Source of the DNA: Mucilaginibacter lacusdianchii | Lineage (GTDB): Bacteria > Bacteroidota > Bacteroidia > Sphingobacteriales > Sphingobacteriaceae | Assembly (NCBI RefSeq): GCF_009770985.1 | Contig: NZ_WSRW01000002.1 | Coordinates: 1,302,001 to 1,366,000 of the forward strand | Length of the DNA: 64,000 bases | Direction of reading: 5' to 3' | Position numbers and translations under genes: made by a program | Part shown: positions 9,813 to 19,097 of the stretch, in pieces | Layout of the letters: each line of letters begins with the position of its first letter | Numbering within the stretch: position 1 is the first letter of the stretch | The notes under the pieces: generated by a model | The model's database searches: none | The model's input: only the letters and a program-made list of their open reading frames with translations | Told to the model about the DNA's origin: nothing

Positions 9813-10316
9813 TTATGGTTTTTTCAACTGCCAGAACCGTGTGGTTTGCTGCGGAGTAAGGGCATTGTATGTGTTATAACATGCCATTAATACCGATGTA
9901 CGGTACTCACCTTCATATAATCCGTAACGGTTGCCGTAAAAAGTGATACTACCTTCGTCTACCTTCTGGGTTTTAAACAGATCATCCAACTTTTTCTCAT
10001 TCCGAATCACCGACTGGCCTATTTCCGTTTTTTTTAGCTTTAAATAGTCGCTAACGGCTTTAATCTTTTTCACCTGTTCAGCACTTAAACCTAACTCCTT
10101 TTTATAACGTAGCACATCATCAGGCATAGGATACCGATTCAGTGTTGCAGGCAGAGCTTCTTTAGTAAGGGCAGGGCCACTTACATAATCATTATACTCT
10201 TTTAATGTAAGCGTTTTGATAGAAGATATAGTTGTTGTACTATCAACAACACTTTGCGCTTTAACTGTAAAACTGCAGGTAAATACCCCTACTGCGGCAA
10301 GCAATGGTTTGTACAT
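9813..10316 (-). CDS. Secreted LTxxQ-motif (Spy/CpxP-like) protein
   Basis: This 167-residue protein has a signal peptide ending near residue 21 (TVKAQS). The mature part is helical and charged and carries two LTxxQ-like motifs, LSAEQVKKIK near residue 75 and LTPQQTTRFW near the C-terminus. That arrangement resembles periplasmic Spy/CpxP-type chaperones or sensors in Bacteroidota. Family membership is inferred from these motifs and the size only. The gene is upstream of accA on the same strand with a 53-base gap, so cotranscription is possible but unproven. Confidence 0.6.
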   Translation of the reverse strand: MYKPLLAAVGVFTCSFTVKAQSVVDSTTTISSIKTLTLKEYNDYVSGPALTKEALPATLNRYPMPDDVLRYKKELGLSAEQVKKIKAVSDYLKLKKTEIGQSVIRNEKKLDDLFKTQKVDEGSITFYGNRYGLYEGEYRTSVLMACYNTYNALTPQQTTRFWQLKKP

Positions 10317-10703
10317 AATGTTTGCTTATAAATTCAAAAGTGTTAAAAAATTAACAAATAGCTTAATTAAGTTTATAATGTCAACTCTCGAAACTAGCCA
10401 ACATTGCAATATTGTAACATTAACCTTACAATTCTCTAAAACAACAATCCAAAGATCATCTCACTATAGGATTTTACTATTAATTAATTTTATTATTCCA
10501 TACTATATTTGCGACACTTACTTCCATAAACTGTACTATTTTTAGTTTAACCGACTATCAAACTTTTTTTTGTGAACATGGTTATTATATCATACAAAGC
10601 CCTATAATACTGCTATTTGTATAGCAATTCCGTATTTAAAAGGCCCTTTGCCTGTTGATGGCATCACATTTGAATATTAACAACAAAACAAAAAAAATCT
10701 ACC
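10317..10703. other. AT-rich divergent intergenic region
   Basis: This 387-base stretch separates divergent genes and holds no convincing gene. A frame that crosses it (10216-10545) has no family features and overlaps the secreted-protein gene. One good plus-strand -7 box (TATATTTG, 10504-10511) is present, which would give the glycosyltransferase gene a leader of about 190 bases. Confidence 0.4.
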
Positions 10704-11888
10704 ATGCAATTGACTTTAGGCTCAAACGGAAATCTTCAATCAAACAACAAAAGCAACCAGTTACCTGAAAACATCATTGTATTTTCTCATTTGCGATGGG
10801 ACTTTGTTTTTCAGCGCCCACAGCATTTGCTTACCAGGTTAGCTAAAACTTTCAATATTTATTACATCGAAGAACCTATTTTTGATGCGGCTGATCAAGA
10901 GTACTACACTTTTACCAAACGAGATAAAAACTTATGGGTAATGGTACCTCATTTACCAGCTGGTTTGAGCCACGAAGATCACATTAGCACTTTAAAAGCC
11001 ATGTTTAACCGTTATATGGAAAACAAACAGGCTTATAATTATACATTCTGGTACTATACCCCAATGGCTTTGGAATTTAGTGACGATCAAAGCCCGGCGT
11101 TAACCATATATGATTGTATGGATGAGCTGTCATTATTTGACTTTGCCCCACCACAATTAAAAGCGCTTGAAAAACAACTGATGGCTAAGGCCGATGTAGT
11201 GTTTACCGGTGGCCAGTCATTATATGAAGCTAAGAAACATCAGCACAACAATATATATCCATTCCCAAGCAGTATTGACCGCAAGCATTTCCTGCAAGCG
11301 CGTGAGTACAAAACTTGCCCGCCAGATCAAATCAACACCACACAGCCAAAATTAGGTTTTTACGGTGTGTTAGATGAGCGTTTTGATGCTGAATTAATTA
11401 GAGGTATTGCTGATGCCCGTCCAGACTGGCAGATCATTTTAATTGGTCCGATAGTAAAAATTGACCCTGCTACTTTACCTCATAACAAAAACATCCATTA
11501 CTTAGGTCCAAAAAGCTATCAAGAATTGCCAAGCTATATGGCAACCTGGGATATTGCTTTGATTCCATTTATGCTGAATGATTCTACCCGTTTCATCAGC
11601 CCAACTAAAACCCCTGAGTACCTGGCAGCCGGTTTACCGGTAATATCTACAGCAATACGCGATGTAGTTAGCCCTTACGGTAAAAACAATCTGGTACACA
11701 TTGCTGCCACCGCCGAAGAATTTGTTGCCGCAGCTGAACAAGAACTGAGCAACACAGCTAAAGAAGGCTGGCAAATTAAGGTTGACACTTTCCTGGCTTC
11801 AAACTCATGGGACAAAACCTGCGAGAACATGACCAAGCTGATGGAAAAAGCAGCCGACAAAAAAATGTACATGCCGATTGCTCAATAA
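10704..11888 (+). CDS. Glycosyltransferase (GT4-like, two-Rossmann fold)
   Basis: This 394-residue cytosolic protein resembles GT-B glycosyltransferases often found beside UDP-galactopyranose mutase or in exopolysaccharide loci. Residues 25-50 carry the typical opening FSHLRWDFVFQRPQHLL. The C-terminal half carries LGFYGVLDERFD and then the nucleotide-sugar segment TPEYLAAGLPVIST, whose Glu corresponds to the second acid of the EX7E motif. No signal peptide is seen. The gene ends 58 bases before the GH1-RmlD fusion and probably forms a two-gene unit with it. The sugar donor cannot be read from the sequence. Confidence 0.85.
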   Translation: MQLTLGSNGNLQSNNKSNQLPENIIVFSHLRWDFVFQRPQHLLTRLAKTFNIYYIEEPIFDAADQEYYTFTKRDKNLWVMVPHLPAGLSHEDHISTLKAMFNRYMENKQAYNYTFWYYTPMALEFSDDQSPALTIYDCMDELSLFDFAPPQLKALEKQLMAKADVVFTGGQSLYEAKKHQHNNIYPFPSSIDRKHFLQAREYKTCPPDQINTTQPKLGFYGVLDERFDAELIRGIADARPDWQIILIGPIVKIDPATLPHNKNIHYLGPKSYQELPSYMATWDIALIPFMLNDSTRFISPTKTPEYLAAGLPVISTAIRDVVSPYGKNNLVHIAATAEEFVAAAEQELSNTAKEGWQIKVDTFLASNSWDKTCENMTKLMEKAADKKMYMPIAQ

Positions 11889-11946
11889 TATCGCAATTAT
11901 ACTCAGCGCAGCCTGATTTAGGGCTGCGCTTATAAATTTCTACTAC

Positions 11947-14124
11947 ATGACGAATCACTCAGTGAACCATATACAAGTTTGGGGGGGATTAGAATGTACC
12001 TGCAACCGCGTGGATGATAATTATTTTGATCAGCTGGAATATGCCGGTCATTATAACCGCGAAATTGATTTGGAGCTGATCGCCGGATTAGGTATAACTC
12101 AAATACGCTATCCGGTTTTATGGGAAAAACATCAGCCCGAAACAGATACACAAATTAACTGGACTTTAACGGAAACCAAATTAAACCAGCTAAGGCAAAT
12201 GGGTGTTAACCCTATTGCAGGTTTGGTACACCATGGCAGTGGTCCGCGTTACGTATATATGGCCGATGATTCTTTTTCTGAAGGCTTGGCCCGCTACGCT
12301 GAACAAGTAGCAACAAAATTCCCTTGGTTGGAATACTACACTCCTATTAATGAACCTCTTACTACCGCCCGCTTTTGCGGACTATATGGTATATGGTATC
12401 CGCACAAGGCCGACAGCTATCACTTTGCAAAAATTTTGTTGCAGGAGTGTAAAGGTACTGTATTGGCTATGCAAGCTATCCGAAAGATAAATCCTAAAGC
12501 CAAACTGGTACAAACAGACGATTTAGGTAAAATTCACAGCACCCCGCTTTTACAATATCAGGCCGATTTTGAAAATCATCGCCGCTGGCTGGGTTATGAT
12601 CTGCTTTGTGGATACGTTACTCCCGAACATCCCATGTGGGATTATTTGATAAAAGTGGGTATTGAAGAGCGTGAATTACAGTTCTTTTTGAATAACGTTT
12701 GTGTGCCTGATGTTATTGGGGTAAACCATTACCTGACATCAGAACGTTATTTGGACGAACGCCTGGAAGTTTACCCGTCACATACCCATGGTCATAATGG
12801 CAAACATCATTATGCCGACGTAGAAGCCGTTAGGGTTGCTCACGTTAAGACCGACGGGCCGTACCAACTCTTTAAAGAGGCCTGCGAACGTTATCCGAAC
12901 AGCGACATTGCCGTTACCGAGGTACACTTACACTGTACCCGCGAAGAGCAAATGCGCTGGGTAAAAGAAATATGGGATGCCGCTAACCAGTTACAACAAG
13001 AAGGCTATCGCATGAAGGCTATTACGGCCTGGGCTGTGTTAGGCTCGTTTGGCTGGAACAAGTTATTAACTGCACCGAACGGCACTTATGAACCGGGCAT
13101 ATTTGATGTGCAAAATGGTTCGCCACGCTCAACAGCTTTAAGCAAAATGCTGCAGGCTTACAGTCGGAATGAAGATTATAAACACCCTGTATTAGAGGTT
13201 GAAGGCTGGTGGAAGCGTTCCATCCGGGTGGAATATAGTCCGGATGGTACTAAACTGCAACCGGAACAACATGCTGACGAAACCAGTCCGTTACTAATTG
13301 TAGGTAAATCGGGCGCGTTAGGCGGAGCATTTGCCCGTATGTGCGATTTACGAGGCATTAAGTATGAAATGGTTGGACGCCGGGAAATGGATATTACCAG
13401 CCTGCTGCAAATTGAAAAAGTAATACTTGAGAAAAAACCTTGGGCTGTAATTAATACTGCCGGTTTTGACGAAGTAGATGCCGCCGAGGCAGAAAGCAAA
13501 GCCTGCTTTTTACTGAACACCTACGGTGCACAAAATCTGGCGTTACTTTGTAAAAAGTATGGCATCAAATTGCTTACCTTCTCGACCGACCACGTATTTG
13601 ACGGACGTAAAAATCAACCTTATATTGAAAGTGACATTAAATCGCCGGTGAATATTTATGGGCAAAGTAAGGCCCTGGCCGAGAAAGGGATATTGAAAGA
13701 GAATGATCATACGCTGATTGTGAGAACAGGTGACTTTTTTAGCCCGTGGGATAAAAAGCACTTTATTGAACAGGCTTTACACGCGTTTAAAAATGGACAC
13801 CGCTTTGACGCGGCCGCAGATGTATACGTATCGCCTACTTACGTGCCCGATTTGGTACGCCAAAGTTTGGATCTGTTACTCGACGAAGAAAAAGGCGTAT
13901 GGCATTTAACCAATCAAGGTGAAACCACATGGGCAAACCTGGCATATGCTGTGGCTGAACAAGGCGGTTATGATACAGCGTTGGTTAACCCAACATCTAT
14001 CAGCACGATGGGCCTGGCAGCGCAACGGCCATCATACAGTGTGTTACAAAGTGAAAAAGGTGCGGTGATGCCATTGCTGCAGGATGCTTTGCAACAGTAT
14101 TTTCAGGAAAGGGCAGCTAGTTAA
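11947..14124 (+). CDS. Fusion: GH1-like glycosidase domain plus RmlD-type sugar-nucleotide reductase
   Basis: This 725-residue protein joins two enzymes. Residues 5-415 resemble glycoside hydrolase family 1, with YTPINEPLTTARF carrying the acid/base Glu136 and IAVTEVHLH carrying a likely nucleophile Glu325. Residues 448-720 form an extended short-chain dehydrogenase of the dTDP-4-dehydrorhamnose reductase type. That part has nucleotide-binding glycines in GKSGALGG (453-460), FSTDHVFDG (545-553) and the catalytic pair Tyr571 and Lys575 in YGQSK. There is no signal peptide, so it is cytosolic. The upstream glycosyltransferase suggests a role in making or trimming a deoxysugar-containing glycan. 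That role is inference; the two domains are well supported. Confidence 0.85.
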   Translation: MTNHSVNHIQVWGGLECTCNRVDDNYFDQLEYAGHYNREIDLELIAGLGITQIRYPVLWEKHQPETDTQINWTLTETKLNQLRQMGVNPIAGLVHHGSGPRYVYMADDSFSEGLARYAEQVATKFPWLEYYTPINEPLTTARFCGLYGIWYPHKADSYHFAKILLQECKGTVLAMQAIRKINPKAKLVQTDDLGKIHSTPLLQYQADFENHRRWLGYDLLCGYVTPEHPMWDYLIKVGIEERELQFFLNNVCVPDVIGVNHYLTSERYLDERLEVYPSHTHGHNGKHHYADVEAVRVAHVKTDGPYQLFKEACERYPNSDIAVTEVHLHCTREEQMRWVKEIWDAANQLQQEGYRMKAITAWAVLGSFGWNKLLTAPNGTYEPGIFDVQNGSPRSTALSKMLQAYSRNEDYKHPVLEVEGWWKRSIRVEYSPDGTKLQPEQHADETSPLLIVGKSGALGGAFARMCDLRGIKYEMVGRREMDITSLLQIEKVILEKKPWAVINTAGFDEVDAAEAESKACFLLNTYGAQNLALLCKKYGIKLLTFSTDHVFDGRKNQPYIESDIKSPVNIYGQSKALAEKGILKENDHTLIVRTGDFFSPWDKKHFIEQALHAFKNGHRFDAAADVYVSPTYVPDLVRQSLDLLLDEEKGVWHLTNQGETTWANLAYAVAEQGGYDTALVNPTSISTMGLAAQRPSYSVLQSEKGAVMPLLQDALQQYFQERAAS

Positions 14125-14200
14125 TATGCGGTAACGATTATGTTACTTTTAATCCTTTTTCAAAAGTATGCGTCTTACCTACACATAAAGACTAAATATT

Positions 14201-14374
14201 ATGAAAAAGACCATTTTAAGCATAGCATTGTTATTATCAGTAAGTGCCACCCTTTTAACCAGCTGTATGGTTAGCCAAGACAGAAGAGGACATCGGGATC
14301 ATGGCCGTCATCGCGGACATGGTGGTCCGTATGACAGTAACCACCGTTATGATAACTACCATCACCGATATTAA
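14201..14374 (+). CDS. Small His/Arg-rich lipoprotein
   Basis: A 57-codon frame begins ATGAAAAAGACC and encodes a signal sequence with lipobox LTSC (Cys22). A short mature part follows, made almost entirely of His, Arg, Gly, Asp and Tyr (about nine His in 35 residues). It ends two bases before a strong terminator, which supports it as a real gene. Histidine-rich lipoproteins of this size may bind metal ions, but no family is recognised and the role is unknown. Confidence 0.65.
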   Translation: MKKTILSIALLLSVSATLLTSCMVSQDRRGHRDHGRHRGHGGPYDSNHRYDNYHHRY

Positions 14375-14417
14375 TAAAACAAAAGCGGGCTTTTATAAAA
14401 GCCCGCTTTTGTTTTAT
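14374..14417. terminator. Perfect 44-bp palindromic bidirectional terminator
   Basis: Arms AAAACAAAAGCGGGC and GCCCGCTTTTGTTTT pair perfectly around TTTTATAAAA. It lies between the convergent small lipoprotein and the sulfurtransferase. Confidence 0.85.
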
Positions 14418-14431
14418 ATGCATTATTCAAA

Positions 14432-15265
14432 TCACTCCTCGGTAGCAATAGGCAAATCCCGGCGCGACCATTCGCTCCACGATCCTACATATAATTTAGC
14501 TCCCTTGATACCGGCATAATATAACGCCAGCAAAGTATGACAGGCGGTAACACCCGAACCGCAGTGTACTATAACATCATTCAGTTGTACATTACCCAAT
14601 TTTTCCTGATAAACTTCACGCAAGTTATCGACTGGCAAATATTTATTTTCGGCATCCATATTGGTGGCATACGGAATATTAACCGCACCAGGAATATGAC
14701 CGGCTATCAAATCAAGAGGTTCTGTTTTACCCAAATAACGCGGCGTTTCACGTACATCGATTACTATACGGTTAGCATCCTGTGCGGCAGTACCAACTTC
14801 TTCTAATTCGACAGTACCATTAAAGCCCGATGGCACCGGATACGTTTGTGGTGTTGGCGTTACTGGCTCTTGGCTTAAGGTTAAACCTCCGCCAATTACG
14901 GCATGCAATCCGCCATTTAACACTTGAACCTTTTCATGGCCAATAGCCCGCAACATCCACCATAAACGGGCAGCCGGGTTGGCAGCCGCTTTATCATCAT
15001 AAATTACGATGTGTGTTTGTGGCGTAATACCCAGCTTGCCCAATAAAGCGGCAAACGCTTGTGGTTCGGGCAAAGGGTGTCGGCCACCATAAGCCGCATC
15101 TTGTGGATGAGCTGCCAAATCATTGTCTAAATCAACAAACACAGCACCTTCAAGATGTCCCTGCAGGTAACGGTCGTAACTATCAGAGCCCGAACGGGCA
15201 TCTACAATAACTAAATTATCCGCCGGTAAGGCGCTAAGTTCAGAAGCTTCTATTAATGGTGACAT
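14432..15265 (-). CDS. sseA: Two-domain rhodanese sulfurtransferase (MST/TST type)
   Basis: The protein transfers sulfur from 3-mercaptopyruvate or thiosulfate to an acceptor. It has 277 residues and two rhodanese domains. The N-terminal inactive domain covers about 1-125 (VIVDARSGSDSYDRYLQGHLEGA), and the catalytic domain about 150-277. The active-site loop CGSGVTA follows VIVHC. This loop matches the 3-mercaptopyruvate-type CG[ST]GVT signature better than typical thiosulfate enzymes, so MST activity is favoured. The gene ends 39 bases before the start side of the DtxR-type regulator gene, which is upstream on the same strand. Confidence 0.9.
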   Translation of the reverse strand: MSPLIEASELSALPADNLVIVDARSGSDSYDRYLQGHLEGAVFVDLDNDLAAHPQDAAYGGRHPLPEPQAFAALLGKLGITPQTHIVIYDDKAAANPAARLWWMLRAIGHEKVQVLNGGLHAVIGGGLTLSQEPVTPTPQTYPVPSGFNGTVELEEVGTAAQDANRIVIDVRETPRYLGKTEPLDLIAGHIPGAVNIPYATNMDAENKYLPVDNLREVYQEKLGNVQLNDVIVHCGSGVTACHTLLALYYAGIKGAKLYVGSWSEWSRRDLPIATEE

Positions 15266-15304
15266 ATGGTTTGATGTGTTTAATTCAAATATAACAACAC
15301 CTAA

Positions 15305-15958
15305 TTAATCTATTAAAATATTCTCGCCAAACTTAGATGATACGGTTACCTGTTCCTGCCCATTAATGCTGATGATTAATGATTGATCAAACGCAATTTT
15401 TTCTAACAGCTTTATTTGTGTGCCTATGCTAATTTCCAATTTATGCAAGTATTGTAAAAAATCGCTGCTGGTATCGCGCACGGCTGCTACCCGGTATACA
15501 TTGCCTGTTTTAGCATCGGCAAGGGTAACCGAATAACTTTTGGCCATTTTACCATTGGCTTTTGGAATTGGGTCGCCATGCGGATCATATTCGGGGTAAC
15601 CTAAAAAATGCTCCAGGCGGTCGGCCAAATCAGCGTGTTTAATATGTTCCAGCTCTTCGGCGATGTCATGGATTTCGTCCCAGCGATAACCCAGCTTTTC
15701 GAGCAAAAAAACTTCCCACAGCCGGTGCTTACGCACAATTTGGATGGCATCCTTTTGTCCCTGTGCAGTAAGCTTTACGCCTTTCTTCTTATCATATTCA
15801 ATTAACTGTTTATCGCTCAGCTTGCGTATCATATCTACCACCGATGCCGGATTGTTACCCAAAGCTTCGGCAATAGCACTGGTAGATACTTTTATACCTG
15901 CCAGTTGCGATAAGCGGTAAATCGATTTCAGGTAGTTCTCTTCCGAAAAAGTGTTCAT
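15305..15958 (-). CDS. DtxR/MntR-family metal-dependent transcriptional regulator
   Basis: This 217-residue repressor type senses Fe(II) or Mn(II) and binds palindromic operators. I use the ATG at 15958 (MNTFSEENYLKSIYRLSQ), which matches the family N-terminus; an upstream in-frame ATG would add nine residues. A winged helix spans about 1-65, with the recognition region SVVDMIRKLSDKQLIEY. A dimerisation/metal domain follows at about 65-140 (ELEHIKHADLADRLEHFL). A FeoA/SH3-like domain is at about 145-217. A -7 box TATGTTTG lies at 15983-15990. The palindrome at 16007-16042 covers its upstream promoter region, which suggests autoregulation together with the divergent receptor. Confidence 0.93.
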   Translation of the reverse strand: MNTFSEENYLKSIYRLSQLAGIKVSTSAIAEALGNNPASVVDMIRKLSDKQLIEYDKKKGVKLTAQGQKDAIQIVRKHRLWEVFLLEKLGYRWDEIHDIAEELEHIKHADLADRLEHFLGYPEYDPHGDPIPKANGKMAKSYSVTLADAKTGNVYRVAAVRDTSSDFLQYLHKLEISIGTQIKLLEKIAFDQSLIISINGQEQVTVSSKFGENILID

Positions 15959-15982
15959 CACCTTAATTTTTTTTAGTTCAAT

Positions 15983-15990
15983 CAAACATA
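15983..15990 (-). promoter_or_regulatory. -7 promoter box of the DtxR-type regulator gene
   Basis: TATGTTTG on the minus strand matches TAnnTTTG exactly and lies 24 bases before the regulator's ATG. Confidence 0.6.
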
Positions 15991-16006
15991 TAAAAAATAA
16001 AATTGT

Positions 16007-16042
16007 AATTTATAAAATTAGGTATGCCTAATTTTATAAATT
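16007..16042. promoter_or_regulatory. DtxR-type operator, 36-bp near-perfect palindrome
   Basis: Seventeen of 18 base pairs are symmetric; only 16023/16026 break the dyad. The core TTAGGTATGCCTAA has the half-sites TTAGG and CCTAA seen in DtxR/IdeR/SirR-type operators, flanked by AT-rich arms. It lies in the divergent gap between the DtxR-type gene and the TonB receptor gene. Its right edge overlaps the receptor's -7 box (TAAATTTG, 16037-16044), so bound repressor would block the receptor promoter directly. Confidence 0.8.
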
Positions 16043-16044
16043 TG
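16037..16044 (+). promoter_or_regulatory. -7 promoter box of the metal-regulated TonB receptor gene
   Basis: TAAATTTG matches TAnnTTTG exactly, lies 25 bases before the receptor ATG and overlaps the palindromic operator. Confidence 0.65.
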
Positions 16045-16069
16045 AGTAACTAAAATCATATCATAAGAC

Positions 16070-18535
16070 ATGGCGAAATACTTACTTGCCGCAATTATTA
16101 CATTTATTAGCTTTCAAACGTTAGCACAACAAGCTGGAATTCAAGGCAACATCATGGGCAAAGACAGCAGCGCAATTAGCCATGCCAGTGTTAGATTACT
16201 GCCGGGCCGGATGGGTACCAAGTCGGGACAGGATGGTAGTTACAATATTAAAAGTATTCCGGGCGGCACTTATATATTACAAGTTTCGGCTGTTGGTTTT
16301 GATACGAGGCAAATAAAGTTTACTATTTATGACGGTCGTATTGTTACGGTTAACGTTATTTTACCTGTTACCGAATCTAAATTGAATGATGTGGTTATTA
16401 CCGGCGTCAGTCGTGCTACCGAGGTACGTAAAAACCCTGTACCCATTGCTGTAATGACCAAAAAGGCGATGGACCAGCATGTGAACAATAATGTGATTGA
16501 TGCCATTATAAAAGGCATACCGGGCGTAAATGCTGTAACCACCGGCCCTAATGTATCAAAACCCTTTATCCGCGGCTTGGGTTACAATCGGGTACTTACC
16601 CTCTATGATGGCATACGCCAGGAAGGACAACAGTGGGGCGATGAACATGGCATTGAGATTGACCAGTATGGTATTGCCCGTGCCGAAGTAGTAAAAGGCC
16701 CAGCCAGTTTATCTTATGGCTCGGACGCGCTGGCGGGGGTAATTAACATGATTCCGTACTTGCCTGCCTATCAAAACAATCAGCTTACCGGCGATTTCAC
16801 GGCCGATTACCATACTAACAACGGCTTAATTGGCTCCTCATTAGGGTTAGCCTATAAGCATAACAACTGGCGGTATACGCTACGTGGTTCGGGGAAAGTT
16901 GCACATAGTTATCATAACCGTATAGATGGTTATGTGTATGGTACGGCTTACCGTGAGTATAATTTATCGGCGTCGGCACGAGTGGATAAAAACTGGGGTT
17001 ATATGCAGTTTTCGGGAACCTTGTACGATAACCAGCAGGAAATACCCGACGGCAGCCGCGACTCGCTGACCCGCCGTTTTACCCGCCAGGTGCTTGATGC
17101 CGGTGATGATATCAAAACCCGGCCAATTGTCCCCGATCAGGATTTAAAAACATATAGGTTAAATCCGCTTTATCAGCACATTCAGCATTACCGCTTGTAC
17201 ACAACCAATCAATTTAAGGTGGGCGACGGCAGTATCAATTTGTTATTAGGCGCACAACAAAGTATCCGGCGCGAATACAATCACCCTACCCTACCCACTC
17301 AGCCCGGTTTGTATGTAGTGCTTAACACACTTAATTACGATTTAAAATACAACCTACCTTCTTTTGCAGGTATTGAAACCACAGCAGGTATCAACGGCAT
17401 GTATCAAACCAACCGGAGTAAAAATGCCACCGACTTTCCGATACCCGATTATGACCTGTTTGATATTGGCGCTTTTGTATTTGCCCGTAAGAGCATCGGC
17501 CGTGTAGATATTTCGGGCGGTTTGCGGTACGATCGTCGTAACCTGCGCTGGAATGATTTTTATGTGGCTGATAATCCGCAAAACGGTTTTCAACGCCATG
17601 TAACCGGATTGGATACCGTTGGATCTTATCTGCAATTTCCAAATTTCAGCAAATTGTATTCAGGCGTATCGGGTAGCATTGGCCTTACTTATAATGTTAC
17701 CAGCCAACTGCTGCTTAAAGCCAACATTGCCCGCGGTTACCGGGCGCCTAATATTACGGAAGTAGGCTCTAATGGACTTGATCCCGGTGCACATATTGTT
17801 TACCTGGGCAACCGTACCTTTAAGCCAGAGTTTAACTTGCAACAAGACATTGGCCTGATTGCATATTTTAAAGATGCTGACATCAGTGCCGAATTATTCA
17901 ATAATCAAATTCAAAATTACATTTACCAATCCCGGTTAAATGACAGTAATGGGCAGCCTGTAGTTATTGTGCCGGGCAATAGCACCTATCAATACCAGCA
18001 AGCTAAGGCCCGTTTATATGGTGCCGAAGTTACCGTTAACCTGCATCCATCTGGCTTAAAGTGGCTAAACTTCAACAATAGCTTGGCTTATGTAAAAGGA
18101 TTAAACCAAAACGATGATTTAATTAATCGCTTTGGACGCGACGCCAAGTACTTGCCTTTTATACCGCCACTACACTGGCGTTCTGAATTGCGCTTTTCAG
18201 CTCAGCAAAGCTGGGGTAGATTGGGTAAGCCATACTTCAAGCTAGAAGCTGATGCCTATACCGAGCAAAATCAATTTTATGCGCTGGATAATACCGAGAC
18301 TTACACACCAGGGTATACTTTATGGAATGCAGGCTGTGGCACCAGTGTAAAACGAAAAGATGGTCGCCCCTTGCTTGATGTTTTTTTACAGGTGGATAAT
18401 GTGTTTGATAAGGCCTATCAATCTAACCTGAATCGGTTAAAGTATTTTGAATACTATCGGGCTTCGCCTAATGGTTATTCGGGTATATATAATATGGGGA
18501 GGAATGTGAGTTTTAAGGTTATTTTGCCGTTTTGA
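16070..18535 (+). CDS. TonB-dependent receptor, probable metal or metal-chelate uptake
   Basis: This 821-residue outer-membrane receptor has a signal peptide to about residue 19 (TLAQQ). A carboxypeptidase-regulatory-like domain follows at about 22-100 (GSYNIKSIPGGTYILQVSAVGF), then a plug domain at about 115-225. The plug ends in EVVKGPASLSYGSDALAGVINM, a classical receptor motif. The rest is a 22-strand-type barrel ending in aromatic VSFKVILPF. It is transcribed divergently from the DtxR-type regulator across a shared palindromic operator. This makes iron, manganese or a related metal complex the likely cargo. The exact metal is not visible in the sequence. Confidence 0.9.
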   Translation: MAKYLLAAIITFISFQTLAQQAGIQGNIMGKDSSAISHASVRLLPGRMGTKSGQDGSYNIKSIPGGTYILQVSAVGFDTRQIKFTIYDGRIVTVNVILPVTESKLNDVVITGVSRATEVRKNPVPIAVMTKKAMDQHVNNNVIDAIIKGIPGVNAVTTGPNVSKPFIRGLGYNRVLTLYDGIRQEGQQWGDEHGIEIDQYGIARAEVVKGPASLSYGSDALAGVINMIPYLPAYQNNQLTGDFTADYHTNNGLIGSSLGLAYKHNNWRYTLRGSGKVAHSYHNRIDGYVYGTAYREYNLSASARVDKNWGYMQFSGTLYDNQQEIPDGSRDSLTRRFTRQVLDAGDDIKTRPIVPDQDLKTYRLNPLYQHIQHYRLYTTNQFKVGDGSINLLLGAQQSIRREYNHPTLPTQPGLYVVLNTLNYDLKYNLPSFAGIETTAGINGMYQTNRSKNATDFPIPDYDLFDIGAFVFARKSIGRVDISGGLRYDRRNLRWNDFYVADNPQNGFQRHVTGLDTVGSYLQFPNFSKLYSGVSGSIGLTYNVTSQLLLKANIARGYRAPNITEVGSNGLDPGAHIVYLGNRTFKPEFNLQQDIGLIAYFKDADISAELFNNQIQNYIYQSRLNDSNGQPVVIVPGNSTYQYQQAKARLYGAEVTVNLHPSGLKWLNFNNSLAYVKGLNQNDDLINRFGRDAKYLPFIPPLHWRSELRFSAQQSWGRLGKPYFKLEADAYTEQNQFYALDNTETYTPGYTLWNAGCGTSVKRKDGRPLLDVFLQVDNVFDKAYQSNLNRLKYFEYYRASPNGYSGIYNMGRNVSFKVILPF

Positions 18536-19097
<562 letters not shown>

